Positions 63,595 to 64,000 of a stretch of 64,000 nt of DNA are shown here, piece by piece. Both the position numbers and the translations under genes were made by a program. Origin of the DNA: Salinicola acroporae (GTDB lineage: Bacteria; Pseudomonadota; Gammaproteobacteria; Pseudomonadales; Halomonadaceae); NCBI RefSeq assembly GCF_003206615.1, contig NZ_PZJW01000003.1, positions 236,482 through 300,481 of the forward strand, read 5' to 3'. How positions within the stretch are numbered: the first letter of the stretch is position 1; the number at the start of each line of letters is the position of its first letter. The notes below the pieces were generated by a model. It did not search any database. It was not told the DNA's origin and was given only the letters and a program-made list of their open reading frames with translations.

Positions 63595-64000
63595 TTAAAA
63601 GGGTTCGTAAATGCATTGAACTGGCAATCTTGTCGCTGAAAAAGCTCGGCCTACATAGTCCCGTACTACACCGTCCGAAAAGTACCAAACCAGGCTAGCT
63701 GGTGGTATGTGGCTTTCTATAGCTGCGTACTGCCGGTCAGCTTGCCTTGGAAAATCTGCAAGGGTACTTGCCATAAAATCCAGCTGTTTCCCTTGGCTTT
63801 GGCTGTTGACAATTTCCCTGGGCTGCCAGCGACCTAGCCAATCCTGCTCCAGAAACTGCCGGTAGCCATACTTGGCCTCGACCAGCGTGCAACTGGCTGA
63901 CCAAAATCCATCGAAATCAACGCCGTTGAATCGCCACTCCTCGATCCGGTTGGGCCCCACGATAGCAAAGGTCGATCCGCCGCCCATATTGGCAATCTTC
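63595..64000 (-). CDS. Effector C-terminal toxin domain, restriction-endonuclease fold (Tox-REase-5), partial
   Basis: The gene runs off the window end; only about the last 135 residues are visible. They carry EEWRFNGVDFDGFWSASCTL and VEAKYGYRQFLEQDW, where the Asp in DFDGF and the Glu-Ala-Lys in VEAK form a PD-(D/E)xK-like nuclease site. LVWYFSDGVVRDYVGRAF follows near the end. This matches the Tox-REase-5 family used as DNase warheads by type VI and other polymorphic toxins. The missing N-terminus would show the delivery domain (PAAR or VgrG). Confidence 0.75.
   Translation of the reverse strand, partial: KIANMGGGSTFAIVGPNRIEEWRFNGVDFDGFWSASCTLVEAKYGYRQFLEQDWLGRWQPREIVNSQSQGKQLDFMASTLADFPRQADRQYAAIESHIPPASLVWYFSDGVVRDYVGRAFSATRLPVQCIYEPF

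Overview
The window is a high-GC bacterial chromosome segment whose gene content and order fit a gammaproteobacterium of the Halomonadaceae (Halomonas/Salinicola type). The order phoR-phoB-ubiA-ubiC / rubredoxin reductase-HU, oxyR-recG and gmk-rpoZ-spoT-ridA resembles the equivalent Pseudomonas neighbourhood, and the proteins are of gammaproteobacterial type. No rRNA, tRNA, insertion sequence or CRISPR array was recognised.

Left part (1-29 kb) is mostly housekeeping. It holds zapG/yhcB, uvrD, phoU, cysZ, Mn superoxide dismutase, a DUF2218-SIP ferric-siderophore reductase, an M23 peptidase, a chemoreceptor, phoBR with a Pho box, ubiA/ubiC, a rubredoxin reductase, HU, YceI, pirin, trpBA with divergent trpI, an MpaB-like oxygenase, a DUF4105 protein, YccS, oxyR-recG and an SDR protein.

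Middle part (29.5-41.8 kb) is a complete C-P lyase island in one direction: phnC-D-E-F-G-H-I-J-K-L-M-N-P plus a hexapeptide acyltransferase. It encodes phosphonate uptake, C-P bond cleavage and processing of the ribose phosphate products. Two near-palindromic TTGTCTAGACAA-like sites, upstream of phnC and over the phnF start, are good candidates for PhnF operators. Four copies of a 125-140 bp palindromic repeat separate the operon into blocks. A fifth relative lies between phoU and cysZ. One copy has rewritten the end of phnI.

Right part (41.8-61.1 kb) carries ThpR, a MexEF-like RND pump without an outer membrane channel, an AraC regulator, ridA, spoT, rpoZ, gmk, an MFS transporter and pyrC. 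These are followed by a Fur-box-controlled iron uptake pair (binding protein and TonB receptor), a histidine phosphatase and a class V aminotransferase divergent from an Lrp-type regulator.

The last 2.6 kb (61.35-64 kb) is lower in GC and looks accessory. It is a polymorphic-toxin locus read on the minus strand: the C-terminal restriction-endonuclease-fold toxin domain of an effector cut by the window edge, a probable Imm52 immunity protein, a decayed fragment of a second effector, and a Tli4-like immunity lipoprotein. The least ordinary signals are this locus, the repeat family inside the phn operon, and in-frame insertions of about 39 codons in TrpB and PhnK.
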